Shown one piece after another: positions 28,797 to 37,095 of a DNA stretch of 64,000 bases. The translations under genes were made by a program, and so were the position numbers. The stretch comes from Variovorax sp. SG517 (GTDB lineage: Bacteria > Pseudomonadota > Gammaproteobacteria > Burkholderiales > Burkholderiaceae_C). Within the stretch, counting starts at the first letter, position 1. Each line of letters starts with the position of its first letter. Location: assembly GCF_013376045.1 (NCBI RefSeq), contig NZ_JABMJG010000007.1, positions 338,433 to 402,432 of the forward strand, written 5' to 3'. The notes below the pieces were generated by a model, which ran no database searches, was not told the DNA's origin, and saw only the letters and a list, made by a program, of their open reading frames with translations.

Positions 28797-30548
28797 TCAG
28801 CCCTTGCCGCGGCAGGAAGCCAGCGCGTCCAGCGCGGGCTTGTAGGTCGGCGTGGTCACGTCCATCACGCCCAGCACCGTGTGGTACAGGTTGTCGTGCG
28901 TGAGCGGTGCGTCCAGCCCCGCTTCCATGCACGAGCGCGAGAGCTTGCGCCGCTCGCTCATGCCTTCGCCGAACCAGGTGACCATGGGCACGTGCTTCTG
29001 CGCATCGGGCGCGAAGCTGTACGGCACGCCATGCAGGAACAGGCCGAACTCGCCGAGCGATTCGCCGTGGTCGCTGACGTAGAGCATCGCCGGGTCGTAC
29101 TGCTTCGACTGCGCCTTGAGCCAGTCGATGGTCTGGCCGAGGAAGCGGTCGGTCTGCACGATCGAGTTGTCGTACACGTTCATGAGCTCGGCATGGCCGC
29201 AGTCGGCGAGCGCGTTGGTCTTGCACTCGGGCAGGAAGCGCTTCACGTCGGGTGCCGAGCGCTTGTAGTAGGCCGGGCCGTGGCTACCCATCTGGTGCAT
29301 CACCAGCACCACGCCCTTGGCGCGGCGCTCTGCCGGCAGCGCGGCGATGCGCTCGTCCAGGCCCTTGAGCATCACGTCGTCGAGGCACTCGTCGCCATCG
29401 CACAGCGCCTTCTTGGTGGCGGGGTCGAGCCCGGCGAAGGCCGACGCATTGGGAATGCGCTCGCATACGCCCTTGCAGCCGGCCTGGTTGTCGAGCCAGA
29501 ACACGGCCAGGCCGGCGGCCTGCAGCACGTCGACCAGGGTTTCGTAGTCGTCCTTGCGCGATTCGTAGCCTTCCTTGCCCAGCGGCGAGAACATGCAGGG
29601 CACCGAAGCCAGGGTGTTGGTGCCGCAGGAGCGCACCTCGCGGTAGCTCAGCACGCCGCGCTTGGCGAGCTCCGGCGTGGTGTCGCGTGCGTAGCCGTTG
29701 AGCGCGAAGTGGTCGGCCCGCGCCGTCTCGCCCACCACCACCACGAAGAGCGGCGGCTTGGTCTGGGCGGCATAGCTCGCGCCCAGCGCCGTTCCGGCGG
29801 TGATGGAGACCAGCTTGCCGCTGCGCTTGAAAAGAGGCTTGATGAAGAGCGATCCGGTCGAATAGATCGACGCGATCGGGTTCATCATGTAGCGCAGGTG
29901 CACGTTGTTGCGCATCAGCGGCGCCAGCTCGCGGTTCATGGCCACCGCCGTGCCCACGGCCACGGCAACGGACAGCAGCAGCAGCCCCACGTTGCGCGCG
30001 AGCTTGGGCAGGAAGCGCATGGGCACGACGCGCACCCGCCAGATCAGCCAGGCCGCCGGCAGCACCACCACCGCCACGTTGAAGGCCATGCGCCAGCTCA
30101 GCAGGTCGCGCGCCTCGTTGGGGTCGGTCTGCAGCGCGTTGGCGATCATGGTGGGGTCCATCACCACGCGGTACTCGAGCATGTAGTGCTGCACCACCGC
30201 GGCCAGCACCACCACCACGAGCCACAGCGGCTTCATCCAGCGCGACCAGGCCGTGAACGACAGGATGGCCGCCGAGCCGCACAGCGTGAGCAGGCTCATC
30301 GACACGACCGTGGACATGTAACTGCTGGGCGCACCACCGATGCGGGCCAGCTCGTTCCACAGCGGCCAGTTCGTGGTCAGTACGAGGTAGAGGCTGAGCC
30401 AGAGGACGACCGCGGCGGCCGAGCGCGGACGCTGCAGCCAGAGGTCGAACCGTGTCCACGGGGCGCCGGAGGGGGGCAACTGTGGTGTTTGGGACTCAGA
30501 AGTACCCGCCTGTTGCACGGGAACAGGCGAAATTCGCGAAACAGACAT
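28797..30548 (-). CDS. eptA: lipid A phosphoethanolamine transferase
   Basis: A 583-residue inner-membrane enzyme of the EptA/MCR family that transfers phosphoethanolamine from phosphatidylethanolamine to lipid A. About five hydrophobic segments lie between residues 40 and 205. The periplasmic sulfatase-like domain has the nucleophile Thr275 in VGETARADHFALNGYARD. Further marks are the disulphide-rich RSCGTNTLASVPCMFSP and CKGVCERIP, MHQMGSHGPAYYKR with the zinc-binding His, and YVSDHGESLGEFG. Such enzymes lower sensitivity to polymyxin. ATG 30548 is preferred over the in-frame GTG at 30551. It sits in a cluster with two PAP2 phosphatases and a PmrAB-like two-component system. Confidence 0.93.
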   Translation of the reverse strand: MSVSRISPVPVQQAGTSESQTPQLPPSGAPWTRFDLWLQRPRSAAAVVLWLSLYLVLTTNWPLWNELARIGGAPSSYMSTVVSMSLLTLCGSAAILSFTAWSRWMKPLWLVVVVLAAVVQHYMLEYRVVMDPTMIANALQTDPNEARDLLSWRMAFNVAVVVLPAAWLIWRVRVVPMRFLPKLARNVGLLLLSVAVAVGTAVAMNRELAPLMRNNVHLRYMMNPIASIYSTGSLFIKPLFKRSGKLVSITAGTALGASYAAQTKPPLFVVVVGETARADHFALNGYARDTTPELAKRGVLSYREVRSCGTNTLASVPCMFSPLGKEGYESRKDDYETLVDVLQAAGLAVFWLDNQAGCKGVCERIPNASAFAGLDPATKKALCDGDECLDDVMLKGLDERIAALPAERRAKGVVLVMHQMGSHGPAYYKRSAPDVKRFLPECKTNALADCGHAELMNVYDNSIVQTDRFLGQTIDWLKAQSKQYDPAMLYVSDHGESLGEFGLFLHGVPYSFAPDAQKHVPMVTWFGEGMSERRKLSRSCMEAGLDAPLTHDNLYHTVLGVMDVTTPTYKPALDALASCRGKG

Positions 30549-30569
30549 CACGCGAATGTAACTAGCCCG

Positions 30570-30609
30570 CCTGAAGCGAGGCTGAATTGCCCCTTCAGTC
30601 CATGTTCAG
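30570..30609. promoter_or_regulatory. TTCAG half-site array before eptA
   Basis: On the minus strand ATTCAGCCTCGCTTCAG (30571-30587) is a direct repeat of TTCAG with a 10-base period. It is followed 10 bases later by TACATT, a possible -10 box. On the plus strand TTCAG repeats at 30594-30598 and 30605-30609 (11-base period). The same CCTGAAGC(A/G)AG core recurs at 31944-31954. Candidate response-regulator binding site. Confidence 0.45.
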
Positions 30610-31194
30610 ACTCGCCGCCCTGCGCAGCCGCAATCTCGCCGAGCGCCGCCGCCGCGCCACCAGGGCGCCCGATGCAGCCTGGCTCAGCGGCCGGCTGACG
30701 CCGCGCTCCACCACGATCGCCACCAGCGCGCCGAGCATGGTCGCCGCCATGATGTCGGACGGGAAATGCAGGCCCAGGTACATCCGGCTCCACGCCACCA
30801 GGGCCGCCACCACCAGCGCTGCCAGCATGGGCACGCGCGACGGCAGGCACCACAGCGCGAAGGCCGCGGCAAAGGTGCCGGCCGCATGCATGCTCGGGAA
30901 GCCCGGCCGCACGCCCTGCGGCACCCACTGGATGCCCAGGCCGTAGAAGGCGGGCCGGGGGATCGGCGCGAGCGTGCGGATCACGGTCACGGCGATCCAC
31001 GCGGCCAGCACGCTCAGCAGCACGGTGAACAGCGCATAGCGCCAGCGGCGGCTGAACAAGGCGCAGACGCCGATCGCCAGCGTCAGCATGGCCGGCAGCA
31101 GATCGGAGCAGAACTCGGCAAAGCCCAGGCTCCACGGCTGCACCGTGGAGCCGGCGTTGATCAGCCCGAAGAGCGCGAAATCAAGGGCCTGCAT
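30595..31194 (-). CDS. PAP2-family phosphatase (membrane)
   Basis: A 199-residue membrane phosphatase of the PAP2 superfamily. The tripartite catalytic signature is present: RTLAPIPRPAFYGL (KxxxxxxRP-like), GFPSMHAAGTF (PSGH-like, with Met-His) and SRMYLGLHFPSDIMA (SRxxxxxHxxxD). About five or six membrane helices are visible. It may dephosphorylate undecaprenyl-pyrophosphate, phosphatidic acid or lipid A. The C-terminus is Arg-rich and cytoplasmic. It overlaps the end of the preceding PAP2 gene by 14 bases and lies 46 bases before eptA, suggesting one operon with it. Confidence 0.85.
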   Translation of the reverse strand: MQALDFALFGLINAGSTVQPWSLGFAEFCSDLLPAMLTLAIGVCALFSRRWRYALFTVLLSVLAAWIAVTVIRTLAPIPRPAFYGLGIQWVPQGVRPGFPSMHAAGTFAAAFALWCLPSRVPMLAALVVAALVAWSRMYLGLHFPSDIMAATMLGALVAIVVERGVSRPLSQAASGALVARRRRSARLRLRRAASLNMD

Positions 31195-31885
31195 GCGCGG
31201 GAACCGCCCTGCCCGAGGCGCGCGAGCCGAAGCGCGCGACAGCCATCTCGATGACGAAGCCCACCGTCCAGCAGACCCAGGCGGTCCAGAGGGTGTGGCT
31301 CATGTAGTGCGCGCCGCGCAGTTGCTGGGCCACGCCCAGCACGAGGCCCGCCGCCATGGCCGTCCACAGCCAGATCGCCGCCGCGCGGGCCGACGCCCGC
31401 CGCAGCACGAAATACCCGCCAAGGTAGGCGAAGGCCGCCGAGGCATGGCCGGCCGGGAAGCACCCGCCGGGGCCGCCGTCGCCCACGCCCCACGACCAAT
31501 GCGACACATAACGCGCCACGCCGCCGAACTCCTGCAGGTCCCAGGGGCAGCTGGTGTGACTCGCGTGCTTGAGGATGCTGACCGCGATCACCGAGCCCAG
31601 CACGGTCAGGGCCAGTTGCACGCGGGAGCCGGTGTCGAGCCGGCGCAGCACGCCGAAGGGCCAGCGGATCGCCGCGAACAGCAGGAACACCAGGGCCCAG
31701 CTGAGGTTGCGGGCGCCTTCATGCATGACGTGGACCATGAAGGGGTTCTCTCGCAGGGGAAACCCGAGGTGGGAGCCCGCCATGCGCGCCAGCAGCAGGT
31801 CGGCGCCGGTCGCGTCCCACGCCATCAATGCAATCAGTGCGGCGAGGGTCAGTATCCCCAGGCGGAGATCGGGAAAGCGTGTCAT
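31181..31885 (-). CDS. PAP2-family phosphatase, lipid A phosphatase-like
   Basis: A 234-residue membrane PAP2 protein. The catalytic residues appear in SILKHASHTSCPWDLQEFGG (K-x5-7-PW type), GGCFPAGHASAAFAYLGGYF (PAGH) and QQLRGAHYMSHTLWTAWVCW (R-x5-H-x3-W). These PW/FPAGHAS/RGAHYxSH variants resemble bacterial lipid A phosphatases and EptA-linked PAP2 proteins. Six hydrophobic segments are visible. It is the first gene of the PAP2-PAP2-eptA series and is divergent from the response regulator gene. Upstream is a 21-base-spaced direct repeat likely bound by that regulator. Confidence 0.85.
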   Translation of the reverse strand: MTRFPDLRLGILTLAALIALMAWDATGADLLLARMAGSHLGFPLRENPFMVHVMHEGARNLSWALVFLLFAAIRWPFGVLRRLDTGSRVQLALTVLGSVIAVSILKHASHTSCPWDLQEFGGVARYVSHWSWGVGDGGPGGCFPAGHASAAFAYLGGYFVLRRASARAAAIWLWTAMAAGLVLGVAQQLRGAHYMSHTLWTAWVCWTVGFVIEMAVARFGSRASGRAVPAHAGP

Positions 31886-31931
31886 GAACGAAGGCAGGAC
31901 TGGAAACCAGCCGCGAGCCTACGTTTGCGGA

Positions 31932-31967
31932 ATGAACCGAGCCTGAAGCAAGATGAACCGAACCTGA
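31932..31967. promoter_or_regulatory. tandem response-regulator box
   Basis: ATGAACCGAGCCTGA (31932-31946) and ATGAACCGAACCTGA (31953-31967) differ at one base and start exactly 21 bases apart, two helical turns. On the minus strand TTCA units recur with spacings of 10 and 11 bases. This is the geometry of OmpR/PhoB/PmrA-type boxes. It lies between the first PAP2 gene and the divergent response regulator gene. Confidence 0.6.
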
Positions 31968-32027
31968 CTCAAAGGGCCCGTGCAACTGGGTGGCGCTAGA
32001 CTTCAATTTTTCCTGGAAGGACATGGC

Positions 32028-32702
32028 GTGCGCATATTGCTGGTCGAAGATGACACTGCGTTGGCAGATGCCGTCTGCAGCTACCTTCTGGCCAAGGCCT
32101 TCGTGGTCGACGTGGCGCCGAGCCTGGCCGACGCCCGCGCCGCCCTGCTCTCGGTGCAGTACGCGGCCGTGCTGCTCGACCTGCACCTGGGTGACGGCGA
32201 CGGCCTTTCCCTGCTGCCGCAGATTCGCGCCCTGCCCGAGCGCCCCATCGTCATCGTGCTGACCGCGCGCGACCAGGTCACCGACCGCATCCGCGGGCTG
32301 GACGCCGGCGCCGACGACTACCTCATCAAGCCATACGACCCCGCCGAGCTGCTGGCGCGCCTGCGCGCGGTCGAGCGCCGGCGCAGCTCGAACAGCTCGC
32401 CGGTGCTGCAACTGGGCAACCTGGAGATCGACCTGGCGCACGACATGGTGCGCAAGAGCGGCTCTCCGATCACCCTCACCCAGAAGGAGTGGGCGCTGCT
32501 GCGCGTGATGGCGACCCGGCCCGAGCGCATACACACGCGCGAGAACCTGGCCGACGCGCTCTACGGCTTCGGCGACGAGGCCGACAGCAACACGCTGGAG
32601 GTCTTCATCAGCCGCCTGCGGCGCAAGCTCGGCCGCAGCCACATCCAGACACTGCGCGGGCTCGGCTACCGGCTGTCGTTCTCCACGGACGACGACGAAT
32701 GA
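32028..32702 (+). CDS. OmpR-family response regulator, PmrA/QseB-like
   Basis: A 224-residue response regulator. The receiver domain has the acidic pocket VEDD, the phospho-acceptor Asp51 in AAVLLDLHLGDGDG, the Thr in VLTARDQ and the Lys in DDYLIKPYDPAELLARL. The winged-helix effector is residues about 125-220 (LTQKEWALLRVMATRPERIH, then LEVFISRLRRKLG). The start is a GTG (VRILLVEDD) behind TGGAAGGACATGGC; the longer frame upstream is not conserved. It pairs with the sensor kinase that follows. Divergent PAP2/eptA genes make lipid A modification its likely regulon. Confidence 0.92.
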   Translation: MRILLVEDDTALADAVCSYLLAKAFVVDVAPSLADARAALLSVQYAAVLLDLHLGDGDGLSLLPQIRALPERPIVIVLTARDQVTDRIRGLDAGADDYLIKPYDPAELLARLRAVERRRSSNSSPVLQLGNLEIDLAHDMVRKSGSPITLTQKEWALLRVMATRPERIHTRENLADALYGFGDEADSNTLEVFISRLRRKLGRSHIQTLRGLGYRLSFSTDDDE

Positions 32703-32760
32703 GCGCCGCCCGGCCGCTCGAAGGTGCCCGCGCCGAGGCGCAAGGCGCGGAGGCTGCCCG

Positions 32761-34116
32761 TTGAATTCCGCAAGCTTTGCCGCCGGACGCAATTCGCTCG
32801 CCGGGCGGCTGACCCGCACGCTGATCCTGTGGGTCGGCGGCGTATGGCTTCTGTGCGTGCTCGCGGTGGTCTGGTATGTGGACCGCGAGATCAACCACAA
32901 CTTCGACAACGAACTCGTCGAGGTCTCGCACCGCATGTTCGCGATGGCCGTGCAGGAGCTTGAGCGGCTGCAGCATTCGGGCACCCAGCAGCCGCGCGAG
33001 CCGCTGATCGCGCCCAAGCAGCTGTTCTCGGAAGACGCGGTGATCTACCAGATCGTCGACCCGCACGAGCACGTGCTGCTGCGCTCCGCCGAGGCTCCCG
33101 CCGACACCTTCGACGTGCCGCTGGCCTCCGGCTTCGCGAACAACTCGAACTGGCGCATCTACACCGTGCGCCACCCCACGCTGGGCCTGTTCTTCCAGGT
33201 GGCCGATCCGCTCGACGAGCGGCGCCACGCGCTCAACCGCACGCTCTTCGGGCTGATCATTCCGCTCGGCGCGGTACTGCCGCTGCTCGCGCTGGTGCTG
33301 CGCAACGTGGCGCGCGCCGAGCTGCGGGTGCTGCAGGAAGTTGCCGCCGAGATCGAAAAGCGCAGCGGCGCCGACCTGCGGCCGATCGCGCTGCCCTCCG
33401 AGCTGCCCAGGGAGCTGCGCACCGTCGGCGACCACCTCAACCGGCTGCTGGAGCGGCTGTCGCACTCGCTGGACGTGGAACGCGCCCTCGCGGCCAACGC
33501 CGCGCACGAGCTGCGCACGCCGCTCGCCGCCGCCCGCCTGCGGCTGCAGACCGCCCTCGACCACGACCTGCGCCGCGATGACGTGCAGGGCGCACTCGAT
33601 GCGCTGCGCACCCTGAGCCATCGCACCGAAAAGCTGCTGCAGCTCTCGCGCGCGGAATCGGGCGCCTCGCTTGCGCGCAGCCGGGTCGACCTGGTGCAGC
33701 TCGCAGGCGCCGTGGCGCAGGACTTCTGGCAGGACCCGCAGAACATCGAGCGCCTGGCGCTCAAGGTGCCGGACATGGGCGCGCCGACTGCCCTCGGCGA
33801 CGTCGACGCCCTCGCCATTGCGCTGCGCAACCTGGTGGAGAACGCGCTGCGCTACGGCGGCAGCCGCGTCGTCATCGAGGTGATGGATCCCTCCACCCTG
33901 GCCGTGCGCGATTCCGGCAAGGGCGTCACCGCGGAACAGCTCGCCACCTTGCGCGGGCGCCACGTGCGCCACAGCTCCGACCGCGCAGGCTACGGGCTGG
34001 GCATCTCGATCGTGGGCACCATCGTCGAGAAGCACGGTGCGAAGCTGGAGCTTTCTTCGCCGCCGGAAGGTGCTGCGCAGGGCTTCGAGGCGCGGATCGT
34101 TCTGCAGCAGGCCTGA
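32761..34116 (+). CDS. sensor histidine kinase, PmrB/QseC-like
   Basis: A 451-residue membrane histidine kinase. TM1 is about residues 17-38 (TLILWVGGVWLLCVLAVVWY), followed by a periplasmic sensor loop of about 120 residues and TM2 near 162-182. The H-box is NAAHELRTPLAAARLRL with His249. The N-box is LRNLVENALRYGGSR, the G1 box is VRDSGKGV and the G2 box is GYGLGISIVGTI. No upstream ATG or GTG is in frame; the only start before TM1 is the TTG at 32761. That TTG overlaps the stop of a 21-codon frame (32699-32764) that itself begins at the response-regulator stop, so translation may be coupled through it. Confidence 0.88.
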   Translation: MNSASFAAGRNSLAGRLTRTLILWVGGVWLLCVLAVVWYVDREINHNFDNELVEVSHRMFAMAVQELERLQHSGTQQPREPLIAPKQLFSEDAVIYQIVDPHEHVLLRSAEAPADTFDVPLASGFANNSNWRIYTVRHPTLGLFFQVADPLDERRHALNRTLFGLIIPLGAVLPLLALVLRNVARAELRVLQEVAAEIEKRSGADLRPIALPSELPRELRTVGDHLNRLLERLSHSLDVERALAANAAHELRTPLAAARLRLQTALDHDLRRDDVQGALDALRTLSHRTEKLLQLSRAESGASLARSRVDLVQLAGAVAQDFWQDPQNIERLALKVPDMGAPTALGDVDALAIALRNLVENALRYGGSRVVIEVMDPSTLAVRDSGKGVTAEQLATLRGRHVRHSSDRAGYGLGISIVGTIVEKHGAKLELSSPPEGAAQGFEARIVLQQA

Positions 34117-34135
34117 CCCGCTCGCCGACCCGGCT

Positions 34136-34840
34136 TCAGCGCCGGGCGGCTTCCTTCCTCGGCACGAAGCCGTAGGAGTTGTCGAAGCCGAAATGATGGG
34201 CGTCGTACATCGCCGCCATCTTCTTCACGAGATGCTGCTGCACGGGCTTCGGCAAGGCGAAGTAGCCGGTGTTGGCGGTGGTTTTGCGGTCGCCGTCCAA
34301 CTCTCCGGTGATCGCCTGGATCGTCGCCTTGCGGCCCTGGTGGAACGTGACGATCTTGATGCGCCCGGAGTAATCGTCGTCGACGATGCGGCCGGCACCG
34401 TCGCGCTCGAAGAAGCGATAGACGAGGACCGGGTCGACCAGCCCGTCACCATCGATGTCGGCGAGCTCGATGAGCTTCGTGCGGAAATTGAGCCCTGCCT
34501 CGTACTTGCCCGCGAAGTCGCGGATCGACCACTCGGGCGTCAGGCTGGCGCCGTCGGCACCGACCTTGTAGAGCGCGGCCTGGATGGCCGAGGAAAGCTT
34601 CTCTTCAGCGAACGACAGGTCCTGCTTCTCGCCGAGCAGCAGAACGTGGCTGCCGGCCTTGTCGGAATAGCAATAGCACTTGAAAACCGGGAGTTCGAAG
34701 CCGGTCTTCTTCAGCGTGTCCGCGCTCAGGTACGAAGCGCCGGGAACGCACTCGACCGTGCTCTTTGCGGGCGATCTCTGTGCGTGGCCTGCGGCAGCGA
34801 GCGATGCTAGCAAGGCCGCTGCCAGAAGCGCCCTTCTCAT
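34136..34840 (-). CDS. exported protein of unknown function with calcium-loop-like motif
   Basis: A 234-residue protein with a signal peptide (ALLAAALLASLAAAGHAQ, residues 4-21) and therefore periplasmic. Two Cys in VFKCYCYSDK and one in VECVPG may form disulphides. LADIDGDGLVDPVLVYRF is an EF-hand-like DxDxDG loop of the kind found in FG-GAP or surface proteins. I do not recognise a defined family. Its ATG overlaps the stop of the upstream thioesterase gene by 4 bases, making it the last gene of a minus-strand operon (SDR, DMT transporter, thioesterase, this gene). Confidence 0.7.
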   Translation of the reverse strand: MRRALLAAALLASLAAAGHAQRSPAKSTVECVPGASYLSADTLKKTGFELPVFKCYCYSDKAGSHVLLLGEKQDLSFAEEKLSSAIQAALYKVGADGASLTPEWSIRDFAGKYEAGLNFRTKLIELADIDGDGLVDPVLVYRFFERDGAGRIVDDDYSGRIKIVTFHQGRKATIQAITGELDGDRKTTANTGYFALPKPVQQHLVKKMAAMYDAHHFGFDNSYGFVPRKEAARR

Positions 34841-35262
34841 TCGGCACTCACCAGCGCGCGCAGCCAGTCGGGCAAGGTCAGCGCCTTCTGCTTGGGAAAG
34901 TCGACCCAGATCGTGGTTGCGCCGCCGGCCGCGCAGATCACGTCGGGCTCTTCCTCACGGGCCATCGTGGCCCAGCTCTCGAAGGTGGTGCGGCCCGGGT
35001 CGCTCACGTACATCTTGAGCAGCACGTTGCCGGGGTACTCGATCTGACGGTAGAAGTTGCAGAAGGCGTTGACGATCACCATGCCCTCGCCGTTGGGCTG
35101 CGGCTCGAAGCCGATGGAGTGCATCCAGTCGATGCGCGCCGTCTCTAGGTAGCGGAAGTAGGTGCCGTTGTTGAGGTGGCCCATGGCGTCCATGTCGCCC
35201 CAGCGGATGGGAATGGACGTTTCGTACACCAGCTTCTTCTTTTCGGGAATTTCGATTCTCAT
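34837..35262 (-). CDS. acyl-CoA thioesterase, hot-dog fold
   Basis: A 141-residue 4-hydroxybenzoyl-CoA-thioesterase-like (4HBT/YbgC) protein. The active-site region is IRWGDMDAMGHLNNGTYFRY, with the catalytic Asp in the WGDMDAMGH motif, followed by ETARIDWM. It hydrolyses acyl-CoA or acyl-ACP; the exact substrate is not visible. Its ATG overlaps the stop of the DMT transporter by 4 bases and its stop overlaps the start of the exported-protein gene by 4 bases, so it is in the middle of a tightly coupled operon. Confidence 0.88.
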   Translation of the reverse strand: MRIEIPEKKKLVYETSIPIRWGDMDAMGHLNNGTYFRYLETARIDWMHSIGFEPQPNGEGMVIVNAFCNFYRQIEYPGNVLLKMYVSDPGRTTFESWATMAREEEPDVICAAGGATTIWVDFPKQKALTLPDWLRALVSAE

Positions 35263-36173
35263 CGGTGCGCCTTGATGGATGCGAGGATGCCCAGCACGAA
35301 CAGCGCCGCCGCGGCCCACTCGGTGGCCTGCGGCCAGCGGCCGTCCCAGACGAAGGAATAGAGCAGCGCGAACAGCGTCTCGCTGACGATCAGCTGCCCG
35401 CAGAGGCTGGCCGACAGCCGCTGGCTGGCGATGTTCCAGAGAATGGTCGCGAGCCAAGAAGAGCCGAAGCCGCTGGCCAGCGCGATCCAGACGAAGAGCA
35501 TGCCGTCGGGCTGAGCCTTCAGCGTGGCCGCGTCGCTGCCCGCGACGAGCCAAAGCAGCAAGGCGCCAAGGCCGGTCGCCACGCCCAGCCAGTTGGCCCA
35601 GTCGGTCGCGTTGAGCTCCGTGTGGCGCTGCAGCCAGGCGGCGTTGAGCAGGCCGTACACCGTCCAGCTCACCATCGATGCGACTGCCAGCGCGATGCCC
35701 CAGCCGAAGCGGCTGCCGGTCTCCGAGCCAGTGCCGTGCTGCGCCGACCATGCGCCGTAGATCATCAGCGCGATGCCCGCTCCGGTGAGCAGCAGGCCCG
35801 GCAGCAGCGCACTCATGCGCAGGCCGGCGGGACGGCCGAGCAGCATCATCCAGACGGGGATCGTGCCGATGATGAGGCTGGGCACCTCCGTGCCCGCCGC
35901 CTGGATGCCGAAGGCCAGAAGCAGGTAGTAGCCGCTGAAGCCCAGCACGCTGAGCCCCAGCGCCGCGAGCGCCTGCCGCCCATTCGGCCAGCGCGATGCG
36001 GCAGGCCGCGCGAACACCGCGAGCCCCGAGACGGCGCCGAACACCAGGAAGCGCGCGGCGGTGATGTCGACCATGCCGAAGTGGCCCACCATGCGCGGCG
36101 CCACGAACACCAGCCCCCACAGCGCACCCGCCCCCAGGCCGGCGGCAATGCCGATCCAGGCCCGCGGGCTCAG
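35259..36173 (-). CDS. DMT-superfamily (EamA) transporter, apparent CTG start
   Basis: A 304-residue inner-membrane transporter with ten hydrophobic segments in two EamA repeats (WIGIAAGLGAGALWGLVFVA first; YLLLAFGIQAAGTEVPSLII in repeat one; WTVYGLLNAAWLQRH in repeat two). The family exports or imports small metabolites. No ATG, GTG or TTG precedes the first helix in frame. The codon at 36173 is CTG and forms a CTGA overlap with the upstream SDR stop, exactly like the ATGA overlaps at the next junctions. I therefore place the start at that CTG. A start at ATG further in would delete most of helix 1. Confidence 0.8.
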   Translation of the reverse strand: MSPRAWIGIAAGLGAGALWGLVFVAPRMVGHFGMVDITAARFLVFGAVSGLAVFARPAASRWPNGRQALAALGLSVLGFSGYYLLLAFGIQAAGTEVPSLIIGTIPVWMMLLGRPAGLRMSALLPGLLLTGAGIALMIYGAWSAQHGTGSETGSRFGWGIALAVASMVSWTVYGLLNAAWLQRHTELNATDWANWLGVATGLGALLLWLVAGSDAATLKAQPDGMLFVWIALASGFGSSWLATILWNIASQRLSASLCGQLIVSETLFALLYSFVWDGRWPQATEWAAAALFVLGILASIKAHR

Positions 36174-36952
36174 AGCGCGAACCCGTCGTCGGCCGCGATG
36201 ACGGCGCCGTTCACGAAGTGGCTCTGGCCGCTGGCCAGCAGCACGATCAGGCCGTCCAGGTCCTCGGGCTTGCCTACGCGCTTGCGCGGCAGCATGTTGA
36301 CCAGCTTGGCGCCGCCTTCGGTGTTCCAGTGCTCCTCGTTGAGCTCGGTGGTGATGTAGCCCGGGCACAGCGCGTTCACGTTGATGCCGAAGCGGCCCCA
36401 TTCGAGCGCCATGGCCTTGGTCATCTGCACCACTGCCGCCTTGCTCATGCAGTAGGTGCCAATCTGCGGCATGACCTTCAGCGCCGCGGCCGATGCGATG
36501 TTGATGATGCGCCCGCCGATGTAGGTGCCCGGCGCCGTGCCGCGGGCGCGCGCCAGCATGCGCTTGCCGACTTCCTGCGCCACGAAGAAGGAGCCCTTCA
36601 CGTTGGTGTCGAAGATGTAGTCGTAGTCGTCGGGCGTGACGTCCTGCAGGCGCTGGGTGGTGCTCACGCCCGAGTTGTTGACGAGGATGTCGATGGGGCC
36701 CACCTCGGTCTCGGCGCGCGCCACGGCCGCCTTGATGCTGCCGATGTCGGTCACGTCGAGCTCGACCACGTGGGCGTCGTGGCCCTCGCCTTCGATGCGC
36801 GCGCGCAGTTCCTTGAGCTTCTCGACGCGGCGGCTCGCGAGCACCACGGCGGCGCCGGCGCGCGCCAGCGTTTTGGCGAACTGGGCGCCGAGCCCGCTGG
36901 AGGCGCCGGTGACGAAGGCCACGCGGCCGGAGAGATCGATGCTGTAAGCCAT
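36170..36952 (-). CDS. short-chain dehydrogenase/reductase
   Basis: A 260-residue SDR. It has the cofactor motif TGASSGLGAQFAKTL, NNSGV in DILVNNSGVSTTQ, the catalytic Ser in INIASAAALKVMPQ and Tyr-x3-Lys in GTYCMSKAAVVQMTKA. Asp/Arg pattern ASRRVEKL after beta-2 suggests NADP preference. It is the first gene of the operon with the DMT transporter and thioesterase. Substrate unknown; a 3-hydroxyacyl-CoA or 3-ketoacyl role would fit the thioesterase but is speculative. Divergent from the ETF-QO gene, with 143 bases between starts. Confidence 0.88.
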   Translation of the reverse strand: MAYSIDLSGRVAFVTGASSGLGAQFAKTLARAGAAVVLASRRVEKLKELRARIEGEGHDAHVVELDVTDIGSIKAAVARAETEVGPIDILVNNSGVSTTQRLQDVTPDDYDYIFDTNVKGSFFVAQEVGKRMLARARGTAPGTYIGGRIINIASAAALKVMPQIGTYCMSKAAVVQMTKAMALEWGRFGINVNALCPGYITTELNEEHWNTEGGAKLVNMLPRKRVGKPEDLDGLIVLLASGQSHFVNGAVIAADDGFAL

Positions 36953-37095
36953 GAACTGGATCCTGTGGAGTCGCGCAGGTGACGCGGGGAAGCCCCGCTC
37001 GCGGGCGACAGGGAGCATGCCTGGACGCCGCATAAAATGCCCCGCAGTCCTGGGCTGCCACCGCGCCCCGAAAAATCATTATCGATCCAACCCAC

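Noticed and set aside
34129..34146. Terminator between sensor kinase and the exported-protein gene
   Set aside because: CCCGGC-TTCAGC-GCCGGG has a 6-bp stem without a T tract and overlaps the end of the coding sequence.
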